Assembly: GCF_001758225.1 (NCBI RefSeq)
Contig: NZ_MAST01000001.1
Location: 248,001 to 312,000 of the forward strand
DNA: 64,000 bases
Direction: 5' to 3'
From: Humibacillus sp. DSM 29435
Lineage (GTDB): Bacteria > Actinomycetota > Actinomycetes > Actinomycetales > Dermatophilaceae
Part shown: positions 1-11,009 of the stretch, one piece after another
Numbering within the stretch: position 1 is the stretch's first letter
Layout: every line of letters starts with the position of its first letter
Notes under the pieces: model-generated
Seen by the model: the letters and a program-made list of their open reading frames with translations, nothing else
What the model was told of the DNA's origin: nothing
Databases searched by the model: none
Program-made: the position numbers and the translations under genes

Positions 1-261
1 GTCGTCAGCGAGGTCGGGTGCACCCGGGGCGTCGTAGCTCACCTCGTAGTAGTGCTGCGGGAAGCCCCAGAAGTCGTAGGTCAGCGGCGCGCCGGTGGTG
101 CTGCCGAGGGTGGTCGGGGCGTCTTCCCAGTGGGCGGACACGATGAGGATGTTGGTGGGCTTCTCAAGGTCAGCCGACCAGGCGGCGAGCTCTGCGGTCC
201 AGCGTTCGTCGTCGGCGAGCGGCGGTGCGCCGTGGCTGAGGTAGAGAACCGGTGCTGACAT
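1..261 (-). CDS. Extradiol ring-cleavage dioxygenase, DODA/LigB family (partial)
   Basis: First 87 codons of a class III extradiol dioxygenase of the 4,5-DOPA dioxygenase (YgiD/LigB) type; the gene runs off the left edge. Family members are cytosolic metalloenzymes that open catechol-type rings, though the physiological substrate of bacterial YgiD-like proteins is often unknown. Seen in the sequence: SHGAPP at residues 9-14 and SAHW at 42-45, which carry metal-ligand histidines in this family, then a DFWGFP..YY segment typical of it. The ATG is chosen because AGGAG lies seven bases upstream and the frame stays open to the edge. The C-terminal half is not visible, so completeness cannot be judged. 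Confidence 0.85.
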   Translation of the reverse strand, partial: MSAPVLYLSHGAPPLADDERWTAELAAWSADLEKPTNILIVSAHWEDAPTTLGSTTGAPLTYDFWGFPQHYYEVSYDAPGAPDLADD

Positions 262-304
262 CGTCTGCTCCTGCGAATCGAATGTTGAACACTAAATTAC
301 CACC

Positions 305-418
305 TCGAGTGGCCACTTTCGTACGGCCCCAACCCGTCGAGTGGCCACTTTCGTACGGATGAGCGTGTACGGAACTGGCCACTCGACTTGCGGAGTGTGT
401 ACGAAAGTGGCCATTCGA
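305..418. repeat. Cluster of four palindrome-containing 20-nt repeats
   Basis: The 313-base gap before topA holds two direct copies of TCGAGTGGCCACTTTCGTAC (starting at 305 and 337) followed by two inverted, partly degenerate copies (near 367-386 and 399-418). Each copy contains the palindrome AGTGGCCACT. The same element recurs at about 30.35 kb. From 419 to the topA start I see no gene; the topA promoter should lie there. Confidence 0.85.
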
Positions 419-574
419 CGTGCGAGGTGTGGCCGGTGCGCGGGCTCCGTGCGTGACCTTCGGCCCGAGGTCGTGGTTCGGCGGGTACACGCTCTGCTGT
501 TACCGTCGGCCTGCGTCCACGTCGAGGCAGCGACGAATCCGCTGCACGTGAGGCCGAGAAAGTGAAGGTCAGTC

Positions 575-3352
575 ATGGCTGCAGGAAAGGGCCGCAAGCT
601 CGTCATCGTCGAGTCGCCCGGCAAGGTCAAGTCGATCGCCGGCTATCTGGGCGGTGACTACGAGGTCGAGGCCTCGATCGGGCACATCCGTGACCTGCCC
701 AACCCGTCTGAGCTGCCGGCCGACATGAAGAAGGGCCCGTACGGCAAGTTCGCTGTCGACGTCGACAACGGCTTCGACCCCTACTACGTGGTCGACAGCG
801 ACAAGAAGAAGAAGGTCGCCGAGCTGCGGCGCAAGCTCAAGGACGCCAGCGAGCTCTACCTCGCCACCGACGAGGACCGTGAGGGCGAGGCCATCGCCTG
901 GCACCTGCTCGAGGCGCTCAAGCCCCGGGTGCCGGTCAAGCGCATGGTCTTCCACGAGATCACCAAGGAGGCGATCCAGCGGGCCATCAACAACACTCGT
1001 GAGATCGACACCGCGATGGTCGACGCTCAGGAGACCCGCCGCATCCTCGACCGGCTCTACGGCTACGAGGTGAGCCCGGTGCTGTGGCGCAAGGTGCGCC
1101 AGGGCCTCTCGGCCGGCCGCGTGCAGTCGGTCGCCACCCGCCTGGTCGTCGAGCGCGAACGTGAGCGGATGGCCTTCGTGCGGTCGAGCTACTGGGACGT
1201 CGAGGGTGAGTTCACGCCCAGCGACGCCGCGCAACGGTTCACCGCGCGGCTCTCGCAGGTCGACGGACAGCGGGTGGCCACGGGTCGCGACTTCGCCGAC
1301 TCGGGTGAGCTGACCTCGAAGAACGTGGCGCACCTCGACGAGGCGCTGGCCAACCGCATCGCGGTGGCCTGTCGCACCCTCCCGGCGCGGGTGACCGACG
1401 TGCAGGAGAAGCCCTACACCCGTCGGCCGTCGGCGCCGTTCACCACCTCGACCCTGCAGCAGGAGGCGTCGCGCAAGCTGCGGCTCAGCAGCAAGAACGC
1501 CATGCGCGTGGCCCAGCGCCTCTACGAGGGCGGCTACATCACCTATATGCGTACCGACTCGACCACCTTGTCGGATGCCGCTCTCACCGCGGCGCGCAGC
1601 CAGGCCCGCGACCTCTACGGGGCCGAGTACGTTCCCGACAGCCCGCGGCGCTACGAGAAGAAGGTCAAGAACGCGCAGGAGGCCCACGAGGCCGTGCGCC
1701 CGGCGGGTGACCGGTTCCGGTCCCCCGCTCAGGTGGCCGGCGTACTGCGGGGTGAGGACTTCGCGCTCTACGAGCTGATCTGGAAGCGCACCGTCGCCTC
1801 GCAGATGGCCGACGCGCGCGGTTCGACGGCCACCGTCAAGCTGTCGGTCGACACAGCCGTCGAGGGTGCCCAGCGCGTCGAGTTCAGCGCCAGCGGCACG
1901 ATCATCACCTTCCGCGGGTTCCTCGCCGCCTACGAGGAGGGCCGCGACGACGAGGCCGCCGCCCGCGCCCAGGCTGCCCAGGAGGAGCGCCGGCTGCCCA
2001 AGGTCAGCGAGGGCGTCGCCCTCGAGGTGCTGGGCGCCGAGGCCGACGGCCACGAGACGAGCCCGCCGGCCCGCTACACCGAGGCCACGCTTGTGAAGGC
2101 GATGGAGGAGCGCGGCATCGGCCGTCCCTCGACCTACGCCTCGACCATCGGCACGATCCAGGACCGCAAGTACGTCTTCACCAAGGGGCAGGCCCTGGTG
2201 CCGACCTGGCTGGCCTTTGCGGTCACGCGGTTGCTCGAGGAACACTTCAGCAACCTCGTCGACTACGAGTTCACCGCCTCGATGGAGGAGGACCTCGACC
2301 GCATCGCCAACGGTGACGAGGGCCGGGTCGAGTGGCTGAAGCGTTTCTACTTCGGCGACGAGGCCTCCTCAAGCGAGGGTCTGCGCGACCTCGTGCAGGA
2401 CCTCGGCGACATCGACGCCCGCGAGATCAGCACCATCCCCATCGGTGACGGGATGGTGGTGCGCGTGGGCCGGTACGGGCCCTACGTCGAGGAGGTCGTG
2501 CCCACCGGCATCAACCTCGAGACCGGTGAGGTCGCTGAGGGCGCGGAGGTGCCGGCCACGCCGCGACGGGCCACGATCACCGATGACATCGCCCCCGATG
2601 AGATGACCCCGGCGAAGGCGCGTGAGCTGCTCGAAGCCGCCGCCGACGACGGCAAGGTGCTCGGCCAGCACCCCGACACCGGTCGCGACATCGTGGCTAA
2701 GGCCGGGCGCTACGGCCCGTACGTCACCGAGGTGCTGCCGGAGGATGATGTCGAGGCAGCCAGTTCGGCCGCCAAGGGCAAGAAGAAGCCGGCCAAGGTC
2801 AAGCCGCGTACGGCGTCGCTGTTCAAGGACATGGAACTCTCGAGCATCGACCTCACCGACGCCATCATGCTGCTCAGCCTGCCGCGCGTACTCGGTGTTG
2901 ACGCCGAGGGTGAGGAGATCACCGCTCAGAACGGCCGGTACGGGCCCTACCTGAAGAAGGGCACCGACTCCCGGTCGCTGACCAGTGAGCCGCAGCTGTT
3001 CGAGATCACCCTCGAGGAGGCGCTCGCGATCTACGCCCAGCCCAAGCAGCGGGGCCGGGCCGCTGCAGCGCCGCCGCTCAAAGAGTTGGGCGACGACCCG
3101 GTCAGTGCCAAGCCGGTCGTGGTCAAGGACGGCCGGTTCGGGCCCTACGTCACCGACGGCGAGACCAACGCCACCCTGCGCAAGGACGACGACGTCGAGA
3201 CGATCACGGCCGAGCGAGGCTTCGAGCTGCTTGCCGAGAAGCGGGCCAAGGGCCCGACCACCCGCAAGCGCGTGGTGAAGAAGGCGGCCAAGAAGACCGC
3301 GAAGAAGACCACGACCAGACGCGCCACGAAGACGGCCGCCAAGAAGGCCTGA
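575..3352 (+). CDS. topA: DNA topoisomerase I
   Basis: Type IA topoisomerase, 925 residues, which relaxes negative supercoils by transient single-strand cleavage. The N-terminal TOPRIM domain begins KLVIVESPGKVKSIAG, with the acidic DEDREGEAIAWH segment near residue 100. The catalytic tyrosine is Tyr324 in YITYMRTDST. The C-terminal third holds four GRYGPYV/GRFGPYV-type repeats, usual for actinobacterial TopA, and ends in a lysine-rich tail of KKA/KKT repeats that probably binds DNA. ATG is supported by a GAAGG-type ribosome site. Actinobacterial topA often lies near tmk and holB; here those genes are about 33 kb downstream. A 51-bp tandem array begins 44 bases after the stop codon. Confidence 0.98.
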   Translation: MAAGKGRKLVIVESPGKVKSIAGYLGGDYEVEASIGHIRDLPNPSELPADMKKGPYGKFAVDVDNGFDPYYVVDSDKKKKVAELRRKLKDASELYLATDEDREGEAIAWHLLEALKPRVPVKRMVFHEITKEAIQRAINNTREIDTAMVDAQETRRILDRLYGYEVSPVLWRKVRQGLSAGRVQSVATRLVVERERERMAFVRSSYWDVEGEFTPSDAAQRFTARLSQVDGQRVATGRDFADSGELTSKNVAHLDEALANRIAVACRTLPARVTDVQEKPYTRRPSAPFTTSTLQQEASRKLRLSSKNAMRVAQRLYEGGYITYMRTDSTTLSDAALTAARSQARDLYGAEYVPDSPRRYEKKVKNAQEAHEAVRPAGDRFRSPAQVAGVLRGEDFALYELIWKRTVASQMADARGSTATVKLSVDTAVEGAQRVEFSASGTIITFRGFLAAYEEGRDDEAAARAQAAQEERRLPKVSEGVALEVLGAEADGHETSPPARYTEATLVKAMEERGIGRPSTYASTIGTIQDRKYVFTKGQALVPTWLAFAVTRLLEEHFSNLVDYEFTASMEEDLDRIANGDEGRVEWLKRFYFGDEASSSEGLRDLVQDLGDIDAREISTIPIGDGMVVRVGRYGPYVEEVVPTGINLETGEVAEGAEVPATPRRATITDDIAPDEMTPAKARELLEAAADDGKVLGQHPDTGRDIVAKAGRYGPYVTEVLPEDDVEAASSAAKGKKKPAKVKPRTASLFKDMELSSIDLTDAIMLLSLPRVLGVDAEGEEITAQNGRYGPYLKKGTDSRSLTSEPQLFEITLEEALAIYAQPKQRGRAAAAPPLKELGDDPVSAKPVVVKDGRFGPYVTDGETNATLRKDDDVETITAERGFELLAEKRAKGPTTRKRVVKKAAKKTAKKTTTRRATKTAAKKA

Positions 3353-3396
3353 CCGGTTGGGGCTGGGTTGAACCGCGTGACGGCAAGGGCCCGGTG

Positions 3397-4072
3397 CGAT
3401 TCCGGTGGTCGGTGGTGCTCGGGCGGCCCGTGGATCCGGCCACGGTCCGATTCCGGTGGGGCGTGCGGTCGCGAGACCGCCGTAATCCCGCCACGGTCCG
3501 ATTCCGGTGGGGCGTGCGGTCGCGAAACCGCCGTAATCCCGCCACGGTCCGATTCCGGTGGGGCGTGCGGTCGCGATACCGCCGTAATCCCGCCACGGTC
3601 CGATTCCGGTGGTCGGTGGTGCTCGGGTGGCCCGTGGATCCGGCCACGGTCCGATTCCGGTGGTCGGTGGTGCTCGGGCGGGGCGTGGATCCCGCCACGG
3701 TCCGATTCCGGTGGTCGGTGGTGCTCGGGCGGTGCGTGGATCCCGCCACGGTCCGATTCCGGTGGTCGGTGGTGCTCGGGCGGTGCGTGGATCCCGCCAC
3801 GGTCCGATTCCGGTGGTCGGTGGTGCTCGGGCGGTGCGTGGATCCCGCCACGGTCCGATTCCGGTGGTCGGTGGTGCTCGGGCGGCCCGTGGATCCCGCC
3901 ACGGTCCGATTCCGGTGGTCGGTGGTGCTGGGGCGGCCCGTGGATCCGGCCACGGTCCGATTCCGGTTGGGCGTGCGGTCGCGATACCGCCGTAATCCCG
4001 CCACGGTCCGATTCCGGTGGGGCGTGCGGTCGCGAGACCGCCGTAATCCCGCCACGGTCCGATTGGGGTGGC
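3397..4072. repeat. 51-bp tandem array, 13 units of two types
   Basis: Thirteen head-to-tail units of exactly 51 bp fill most of the topA-lsr2 gap, plus a partial copy at 4060. All share the core CCCGCCACGGTCCGATTCC, with minor variants, followed by GGTGG. The remainder is one of two sequences. Type A (units 2-4, 12, 13) has a GCGGT...ACCGC hairpin, with a GCGA loop in the best copies. Type B (units 1, 5-11) has CGTGG...CCACG. The order is B, AAA, BBBBBBB, AA. Because 51 is divisible by three, several frames stay open, but none looks like a protein gene. A related core lies in the array at 50.05 kb, in the opposite orientation. Confidence 0.95.
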
Positions 4073-4115
4073 ACGGGTTCCGTTGAGAGCCGCCAAATTT
4101 GAGATGATCGGTGTC

Positions 4116-4436
4116 ATGCGCAAGACGATCACGACCCTGGTCGATGACCTCGACGGAACAGAAGCGGCCGAGACCGTGCGGTTCGCCCTCGATGACACGC
4201 ACTACGAGATCGACCTCTCGGAGAAGAACGCCGCTGCACTGCGGGCTGCCGTGGCCCCCTACACCGCCCGGGCCAAGACGGCCGGCGACCAGCAGCGCAC
4301 TCGCACGACGTTGCCGTCGGCCGGGCCGTCCCGCAACGCGGAGATCCGCGCGTGGGCCGCGGCCCAGGGCACGGTGGTCCCGGCCCGCGGCCGGATCCCC
4401 GTAGCGGTGGTGCAGGCCTTCGACACCGCCAACTGA
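4116..4436 (+). CDS. lsr2: Lsr2 family nucleoid-associated protein
   Basis: 106-residue H-NS-like protein that bridges DNA and silences AT-rich, often horizontally acquired genes. The N-terminal dimerisation part MRKTITTLVDDLDGTEA...YEIDLSEKNAAALR matches the Lsr2 pattern. The C-terminal DNA-binding part contains IRAWAAAQG and the minor-groove hook RGRIP at about residue 91. The ATG just before RKTITTLVDD is chosen by family alignment; a second in-frame ATG lies 12 bases upstream, and neither has a strong Shine-Dalgarno sequence. The start lies only about 40 bases beyond the 51-bp array, so the array may sit in or next to the promoter. Confidence 0.93.
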   Translation: MRKTITTLVDDLDGTEAAETVRFALDDTHYEIDLSEKNAAALRAAVAPYTARAKTAGDQQRTRTTLPSAGPSRNAEIRAWAAAQGTVVPARGRIPVAVVQAFDTAN

Positions 4437-4499
4437 GCCAGGCACGACGCCCGCGTCACGTGCGCGGCGGCGGCTCGGAGCCGCTCGGAGCCGGCTCGG

Positions 4500-4528
4500 C
4501 GGCATCCGATCAAGGCGAACGGATGCCG
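4500..4528 (+). terminator. Hairpin after lsr2
   Basis: Perfect 9-bp stem CGGCATCCG / CGGATGCCG with an 11-base loop, 63 bases after the lsr2 stop and before the acetyltransferase gene. No U-tract follows, as is common in high-GC actinobacteria. The stem is built from the GGATGCCG word that is abundant across the window. Confidence 0.5.
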
Positions 4529-4558
4529 GGGAGCCCGTGGCGGTCTAGCGTGTCGGGC

Positions 4559-5005
4559 ATGGTGACCGGCGAGATCACGGTGGGCCCGCTCGACGACGAC
4601 GATCGCGGAGACTGGGAGGTGCTCTTCCGCGCCTACATCGAGTTCTACGACGACCTGCTGCCGCAGGCGGCGTACGACCGGGCGTGGGCCGAGTTCCGTT
4701 CCGACGTGAGGATGCACGCCTTCGGGGCCTGGCAGGGTGGGCGCCTCGTCGGCATCGCCCACTTCTTCGTGCACCCCGACACGTGGGGGCCTGACGTCTG
4801 CTACCTGCAGGACCTCTTCACGGCGCCCGACGCGCGGGGTCAGGGAGTGGGCCGGGCGCTCATTGCAGAGGTGGGGGAGTGGGCCCGGGTGGAGGGCTGC
4901 GCCCACGTGTACTGGCAGACCCGCAACGACAACGAGGCCGCGCGCGGGCTCTACGACAAGGTGGCGACGTTCGAGGGCTTCCTCGTCTACCGGATGCCGC
5001 TCTGA
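4559..5005 (+). CDS. GNAT family N-acetyltransferase
   Basis: 148-residue acyl-CoA-dependent N-acetyltransferase; the substrate cannot be told from sequence. The single GNAT domain spans the protein. The beta4-alpha3 acetyl-CoA loop is seen as DLFTAPDARGQGVGRAL, with RGQGVG at residues 93-98, followed by the late motif TRNDNEAARGLYDKV typical of the family. An ATG at 4559 and a GTG one codon later are both possible starts; no clear ribosome site separates them. It stands between lsr2 and the PIG-L gene with the same orientation and short gaps, so co-transcription with the next two genes is possible. Confidence 0.88.
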   Translation: MVTGEITVGPLDDDDRGDWEVLFRAYIEFYDDLLPQAAYDRAWAEFRSDVRMHAFGAWQGGRLVGIAHFFVHPDTWGPDVCYLQDLFTAPDARGQGVGRALIAEVGEWARVEGCAHVYWQTRNDNEAARGLYDKVATFEGFLVYRMPL

Positions 5006-5038
5006 CGGCCGTCGCCGCAGGGTGAGAAAGTAGACGAC

Positions 5039-5830
5039 ATGTCAACTGTCGTGTTCGTGCACGCCCATCCCGACGACGAGTCCTCGCAGACGTCGGGTTC
5101 GATGGCCCGAGCGGTCAAGGAAGGCCACCGGGTGGTGCTCGTCGTGGCCACCAACGGTGACCACGGTGACGCTCCCGGCGACCTGGCCGACGGCGAGACG
5201 GTGGTCGACCGGCGCCGGGCCGAGGCGGAGGCCGCAGCCGCGGTGATCGGTACCCACCGCATCGAGTGGCTCGGCTACGCCGACTCCGGCATGACCGGTT
5301 GGTCGCAGAACGAGCACGAGAGCAGCTTCTTCACGGCTGACACGGAGGTGGCCGCAGAGAGGGTGGCCGCAGTCCTGCGCGAGGAGGATGCCGACGTGGT
5401 CGTCGGCTACGACTGGCACGGCGGCTACGGTCACCCCGACCACGTCAAGGTGCACGCCGTGACCAAGCGGGCGGCCGAGCTGGCCGGAACGCCGCGCTAC
5501 CTGGAGGCGTCGATGAACCGCGACGCCATGGTGCGGGGCTTCGAGGCGGCCCGGGAGGCCGGGATGGATGTCGGTGACTGGGACCCGAGCCAGGCCATGG
5601 ACGACGGCAACCCGCTCGGCAGCTCCGAGAGCGAGCTGCACTGGGCGTGTGACGTCAGTGACTACCTGGCCGTCAAGCGCGAGGCCCTCAAGGCGCACGC
5701 CAGCCAGGGCGACGCCCAGGGGATGCTGTCGATGCCCGAGCAGATGTTCGCGCAGGGCTTCTCTTGGGAGCACTTCATCGAACCGGGCCGACCCGACGGA
5801 ATGGTGGCAGGGTGGTTTCTCGATGAGTGA
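5039..5830 (+). CDS. PIG-L (LmbE) family deacetylase
   Basis: 263-residue zinc-dependent N-acetylglucosaminyl deacetylase-fold enzyme. The zinc site is visible as HAHPDDE at residues 8-14 and HPDH at 132-135. This family includes the mycothiol enzymes MshB and Mca. The length and motifs fit either, but without a phylogeny I would not assign it to mycothiol biosynthesis or detoxification. The stop codon overlaps the start of the SCP2-like gene by eight bases, so the two are translationally coupled and may act on a common small molecule. Confidence 0.88.
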   Translation: MSTVVFVHAHPDDESSQTSGSMARAVKEGHRVVLVVATNGDHGDAPGDLADGETVVDRRRAEAEAAAAVIGTHRIEWLGYADSGMTGWSQNEHESSFFTADTEVAAERVAAVLREEDADVVVGYDWHGGYGHPDHVKVHAVTKRAAELAGTPRYLEASMNRDAMVRGFEAAREAGMDVGDWDPSQAMDDGNPLGSSESELHWACDVSDYLAVKREALKAHASQGDAQGMLSMPEQMFAQGFSWEHFIEPGRPDGMVAGWFLDE

Positions 5831-6290
5831 CATCGACCTGACGACGGCCACCCCCGAGCAGCTGGACGAGCTGGGGCAGGTGGGCTTCATGCGGGCCATC
5901 CGGGCCATGCCGGATGCCGCCCTGGCCACCCTGATGCGCGGACCCAACCGGTCGATCATCCTGTCGCAGGTCTTTCCCCGCATGCCGGGTCTGTTTCGCC
6001 CCGACAAGGCGGGAGGGGCGACGGCGACGACGCACTGGTCGATCACCGACGGGCCGGGCGGCGGCTCCGACGACTGGACCGTGCGGGTCGCCGGCGGGGT
6101 GTGCACCGTGACCCCGGGGCTGGTGGGCGATGCGGCGGTGTCGTTGGGGATGTCCGGGGTCACCTTCTTCAAGCTGATCACCAAGAGCGGCAACCCGGTG
6201 ATGATGTACATGACCGGCAAGCTGAAGATCGGGGGCGACGTCGGGTTGGCGGCCGGCATCGGCGGCTGGTTCGACTCGCCGGGCGCCTGA
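5823..6290 (+). CDS. SCP2 sterol-transfer-fold protein
   Basis: 155-residue cytosolic protein resembling SCP2/sterol carrier domains, which form a hydrophobic lipid-binding pocket. The region from about residue 60 has the expected pattern: HWSITDGPGG, a beta strand, a GDAAVSLGMSGVTFFKLITK helix segment and GKLKIGGDVGLAAGI near the C terminus, matching the conserved G+ + + GD segment of SCP2 domains. The first 40 residues are a helical extension. The ATG overlaps the preceding deacetylase stop (GATGAGTGA). No catalytic residues are apparent, so a ligand-binding role is inferred. Confidence 0.75.
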   Translation: MSDIDLTTATPEQLDELGQVGFMRAIRAMPDAALATLMRGPNRSIILSQVFPRMPGLFRPDKAGGATATTHWSITDGPGGGSDDWTVRVAGGVCTVTPGLVGDAAVSLGMSGVTFFKLITKSGNPVMMYMTGKLKIGGDVGLAAGIGGWFDSPGA

Positions 6291-6352
6291 TCCCTGCTCA
6301 GCAGGTCGAGACCATCGGCACGTGATCCCCTCTCGACGGTGGTCGCCGGGCC

Positions 6353-8590
<2,238 letters not shown>

Positions 8591-8628
8591 CGTTGGCTCC
8601 ATTCGAGAGTCCGAGTCACGTTCGAGAA

Positions 8629-8644
8629 ATCTTGACATCAAGAT
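8629..8644. promoter_or_regulatory. Palindrome upstream of icd
   Basis: ATCTTGA-CA-TCAAGAT, with perfect 7-bp arms and a 2-base centre, lies about 40 bases upstream of the icd start and 79 bases before the divergent 8723 gene. Size and position suggest a dimeric regulator's operator; the regulator is unknown. Confidence 0.5.
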
Positions 8645-8722
8645 ATCGGATGCCGCCGAGCGTGGCCAGACACCAGGGGTAGATCGCCACGCGTGGTGGG
8701 GGTTCGGCGGTACGGTTTCGGG

Positions 8723-9175
8723 ATGAGGTTCCGGGCTGAGGTCGAGCTGGGTGGCAAGACGGCAACGGGCATCGTGGTGCCCGACGAGGTGGTCGCAGCG
8801 CTCGATGCCGGTCGGCGGCCGCCGGTGTTGGTGACGGTGGGCGGCCACTGCTACCGCACGACCGTGGCATCGATGGGTGGCCGGTTCATGGTGCCCCTCA
8901 GCGCCGAGAACCGCGCGGCCGCAGGGGTCGCTGCGGGTGACGAGGTCGAGGTCGAGCTCGTGGGCGACACCGCGCCCCGTCAGGTCACCGTGCCCGACGA
9001 CCTGGCGCAGGCGCTGGCCGCGGAACCGGCCGCGGCTGCGTTCTTCGACGGTCTGGCTCCCTCCCATCGCAAGGAGTGGGTGCGGTGGGTCGAGGAGGCC
9101 AAGCGGGCGCAGACCCGAACCTCTCGGGTCGCCCAGACGGTCGTGTCGCTGAGCGCGGGAAAGCGAACGAGATAG
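8723..9175 (+). CDS. YdeI/OmpD-associated family protein with DUF1905 domain
   Basis: 150-residue protein with two parts. An N-terminal DUF1905-like beta-barrel segment runs from [20 protein letters not shown] to about residue 92. A C-terminal YdeI/OmdA-type helical segment contains [29 protein letters not shown]. The second motif (L.P.HR+E.+.WI.EAK...TR) is diagnostic of the YdeI group. Some members have been linked to bacteriocin protection or outer-membrane phenotypes in other bacteria, but no biochemical function is established and none is claimed here. The ATG before RFRAEVEL is chosen by family start; an upstream in-frame ATG would add ten unlikely residues. It diverges from icd. Confidence 0.85.
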   Translation: MRFRAEVELGGKTATGIVVPDEVVAALDAGRRPPVLVTVGGHCYRTTVASMGGRFMVPLSAENRAAAGVAAGDEVEVELVGDTAPRQVTVPDDLAQALAAEPAAAAFFDGLAPSHRKEWVRWVEEAKRAQTRTSRVAQTVVSLSAGKRTR

Positions 9176-9334
9176 GCGAATGCCGCCTCGGTCAGGCAGG
9201 TGGCGACACCTTCGCCGGCCCAAGAGTCGGCGCTGGGTATCGGCCTGAGCATCCCAAGGCCGCCGCGCCTGCCCCCTGACGCCGCCGAGCCTGAGTATGG
9301 TCACGTGCACGCCCACTTCTGGAGGTACGTCCCC

Positions 9335-10177
9335 ATGCCCAAGCTCACCCAGCCGTCTCGCTACGCCGCCGTCGCCGCCATTGCTGCCCTCTCCCTCGCT
9401 GCCTGCGGCTCCGGTTCCAGCGACACCCCCGCGGCGAACCCGTCCGGTGGCCCCCAGCTCGTGTCCGCCGGAAACCTGACAGTCTGCACCCACCTGTCGT
9501 ACAAGCCGTTCGAGTTCAAGGACGATGCCGGCAAGGTGGTCGGCTTCGACATGGACCTCGCCAACGCCGCCGCCAAGAAGCTCGACGCCACGGTCAAGCT
9601 CGTCGACATCGAGTTCGCCTCGATCACGTCCGGGGCGGTGTTCGCGGCCAAGAAGTGCGACCTCGCCATGGGCGCCATCACCATCACCGACGCGCGCAAG
9701 AAGACGGTCAGCTTCTCGAACCCGTACTTCAACGCCACGCAGGCCCTGCTGGCCAAGAAGACGGCCGGCATCACCGACCTCAGCTCGCTCAAGGGCAAGA
9801 AGGTCGGCGTGCAGACCGACACGACCGGCCAGATCTTCGCCAACAAGAACAAGGACGCCAACGGCTACGACATCGTCGTGTTCGACGACCTGCCCACCGA
9901 GGTGACCGGTCTGCAGGCGGGCCGGGTCGACGCGATCATCAACGACAACGGGCCGCTGGGAGACTTCGCGAAGAGCAACACCGACTTCTCCATCACCAAG
10001 GAGTTCGACACCGGTGAGCAGTACGGCTTCGTCGGCCAGAAGGACGACGCCAACTCCACCAAGGTGATGGCCGCGTTCAACGAGGCACTGGCGGCGTCGA
10101 TCAGCGACGGCTCCTACAAGAAGAGCTACATGCAGTGGTTCGGCATCGAGCCCGCCGTGATGCCGAGCGCTTCGTGA
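9335..10177 (+). CDS. Amino-acid ABC transporter substrate-binding lipoprotein
   Basis: 280-residue extracytoplasmic solute-binding protein, family 3, delivering a polar amino acid to the membrane components encoded next. The N terminus is a lipoprotein signal with lipobox LAAC, cleaved before the cysteine at about residue 23 and followed by a Gly/Ser-rich linker. The binding domain begins [16 protein letters not shown] and shows the usual [36 protein letters not shown] and [12 protein letters not shown] segments. The ATG has GGAGG nine bases upstream. It is the first gene of a four-gene operon; the flavoprotein at the end hints at an amino acid as substrate, possibly a D-amino acid, but that is inference. 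Confidence 0.93.
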   Translation: MPKLTQPSRYAAVAAIAALSLAACGSGSSDTPAANPSGGPQLVSAGNLTVCTHLSYKPFEFKDDAGKVVGFDMDLANAAAKKLDATVKLVDIEFASITSGAVFAAKKCDLAMGAITITDARKKTVSFSNPYFNATQALLAKKTAGITDLSSLKGKKVGVQTDTTGQIFANKNKDANGYDIVVFDDLPTEVTGLQAGRVDAIINDNGPLGDFAKSNTDFSITKEFDTGEQYGFVGQKDDANSTKVMAAFNEALAASISDGSYKKSYMQWFGIEPAVMPSAS

Positions 10178-10187
10178 GGTCGACGCC

Positions 10188-11009
10188 ATGACGTCACCGG
10201 CCGCGACGCGCGCCCCGCGCTCGATGTCGCCCCGAAAACGTGCTCAGCTGACCCGAGCGGTGCAGTACGCCGTTCTCGTGGCGGCGGCCATCGCCCTGGT
10301 CTCGGTGGCCGACTTCGGTCGCATCCAGAAGGTCTTCTTCCGCGGTGACCTGATCGTCGACACCTTCACCCAGGGCTTGGGCGGGGCACTGCTCAACACG
10401 CTGATCTTCACGGCTGGCGCGTTCGTCATCGGACTGGTGGGTGGCACCCTGCTGGCGCTCATGCGCCTGTCGTCGGTGGGGCCGTACCGGTGGCTCGCGA
10501 CCGCGTACATCGAGTTCTTCCGAGGCCTGCCCGCGATCGTCGTGCTGCTCGCGTTCGGGCTGCTACCGCTCGCCTTCCCGGGCCTCGAGATCCCGTTCGG
10601 CACCAACGGGATCGTCTGGCTCGCTCTCGGCGCCGTCGCGGCGGCCTATATGGCCGAGACGATCCGTGCCGGCATCCAGGCCGTGCCCAAGGGCCAGGTG
10701 GAGGCCGCGCGTTCGCTGGGGATGCCGGCCGGCGCAGCCTCACGCAAGATCGTGCTGCCGCAGGCGTTTCGCATCATCACCCCGCCTTTGACCAACGAGC
10801 TGATCCTTCTCGTCAAGGACAGCTCGCTCGCCTACGTCATCGGGTTGTCGACGACGGGCTTCGAGCTGACGAAGTACGGCAAGGACCTGGCGAACACCAA
10901 CGCCAACCTCACGCCCCTCGTCGTCTCCGGGCTGTGCTATCTGTTGATCACGCTGCCGCTCACCATCGTGGTGCGGCGCCTGGAAGCCAAGGCGGCGAAG
11001 TCCCGATGA
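10188..11009 (+). CDS. Amino-acid ABC transporter permease
   Basis: 273-residue inner-membrane permease of the HisM/GlnP type. About five or six transmembrane segments are visible. [21 protein letters not shown] matches the typical FFRGxP family motif. The EAA loop that contacts the ATPase is seen as [22 protein letters not shown] and following residues. It begins ten bases after the binding-protein gene and its stop overlaps the ATPase start (ATGA), consistent with one operon. A single permease gene is present, so the transporter would use a homodimer. Confidence 0.93.
   Translation: MTSPAATRAPRSMSPRKRAQLTRAVQYAVLVAAAIALVSVADFGRIQKVFFRGDLIVDTFTQGLGGALLNTLIFTAGAFVIGLVGGTLLALMRLSSVGPYRWLATAYIEFFRGLPAIVVLLAFGLLPLAFPGLEIPFGTNGIVWLALGAVAAAYMAETIRAGIQAVPKGQVEAARSLGMPAGAASRKIVLPQAFRIITPPLTNELILLVKDSSLAYVIGLSTTGFELTKYGKDLANTNANLTPLVVSGLCYLLITLPLTIVVRRLEAKAAKSR

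Noticed and set aside
569-2245. Minus-strand frame of 558 codons opposite topA
   Set aside because: Typical antisense shadow of a high-GC gene; topA on the plus strand has all family motifs.
3397-4072. CRISPR array
   Set aside because: The regular repeats suggested it, but the spacers are of only two nearly identical types and no cas gene is nearby.
2369-4198. Long minus-strand reading frame (about 609 codons) and similar plus-strand frames through the 51-bp array
   Set aside because: Open only because the repeat unit is 51 bp (17 codons). It overlaps topA and lsr2, has no ribosome site, and encodes repeating low-complexity sequence.
8591-10189. N-terminal extension of icd to 1278 residues
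   Set aside because: It would run antisense through the YdeI-like and substrate-binding genes; the family start and GGAG support 8590.
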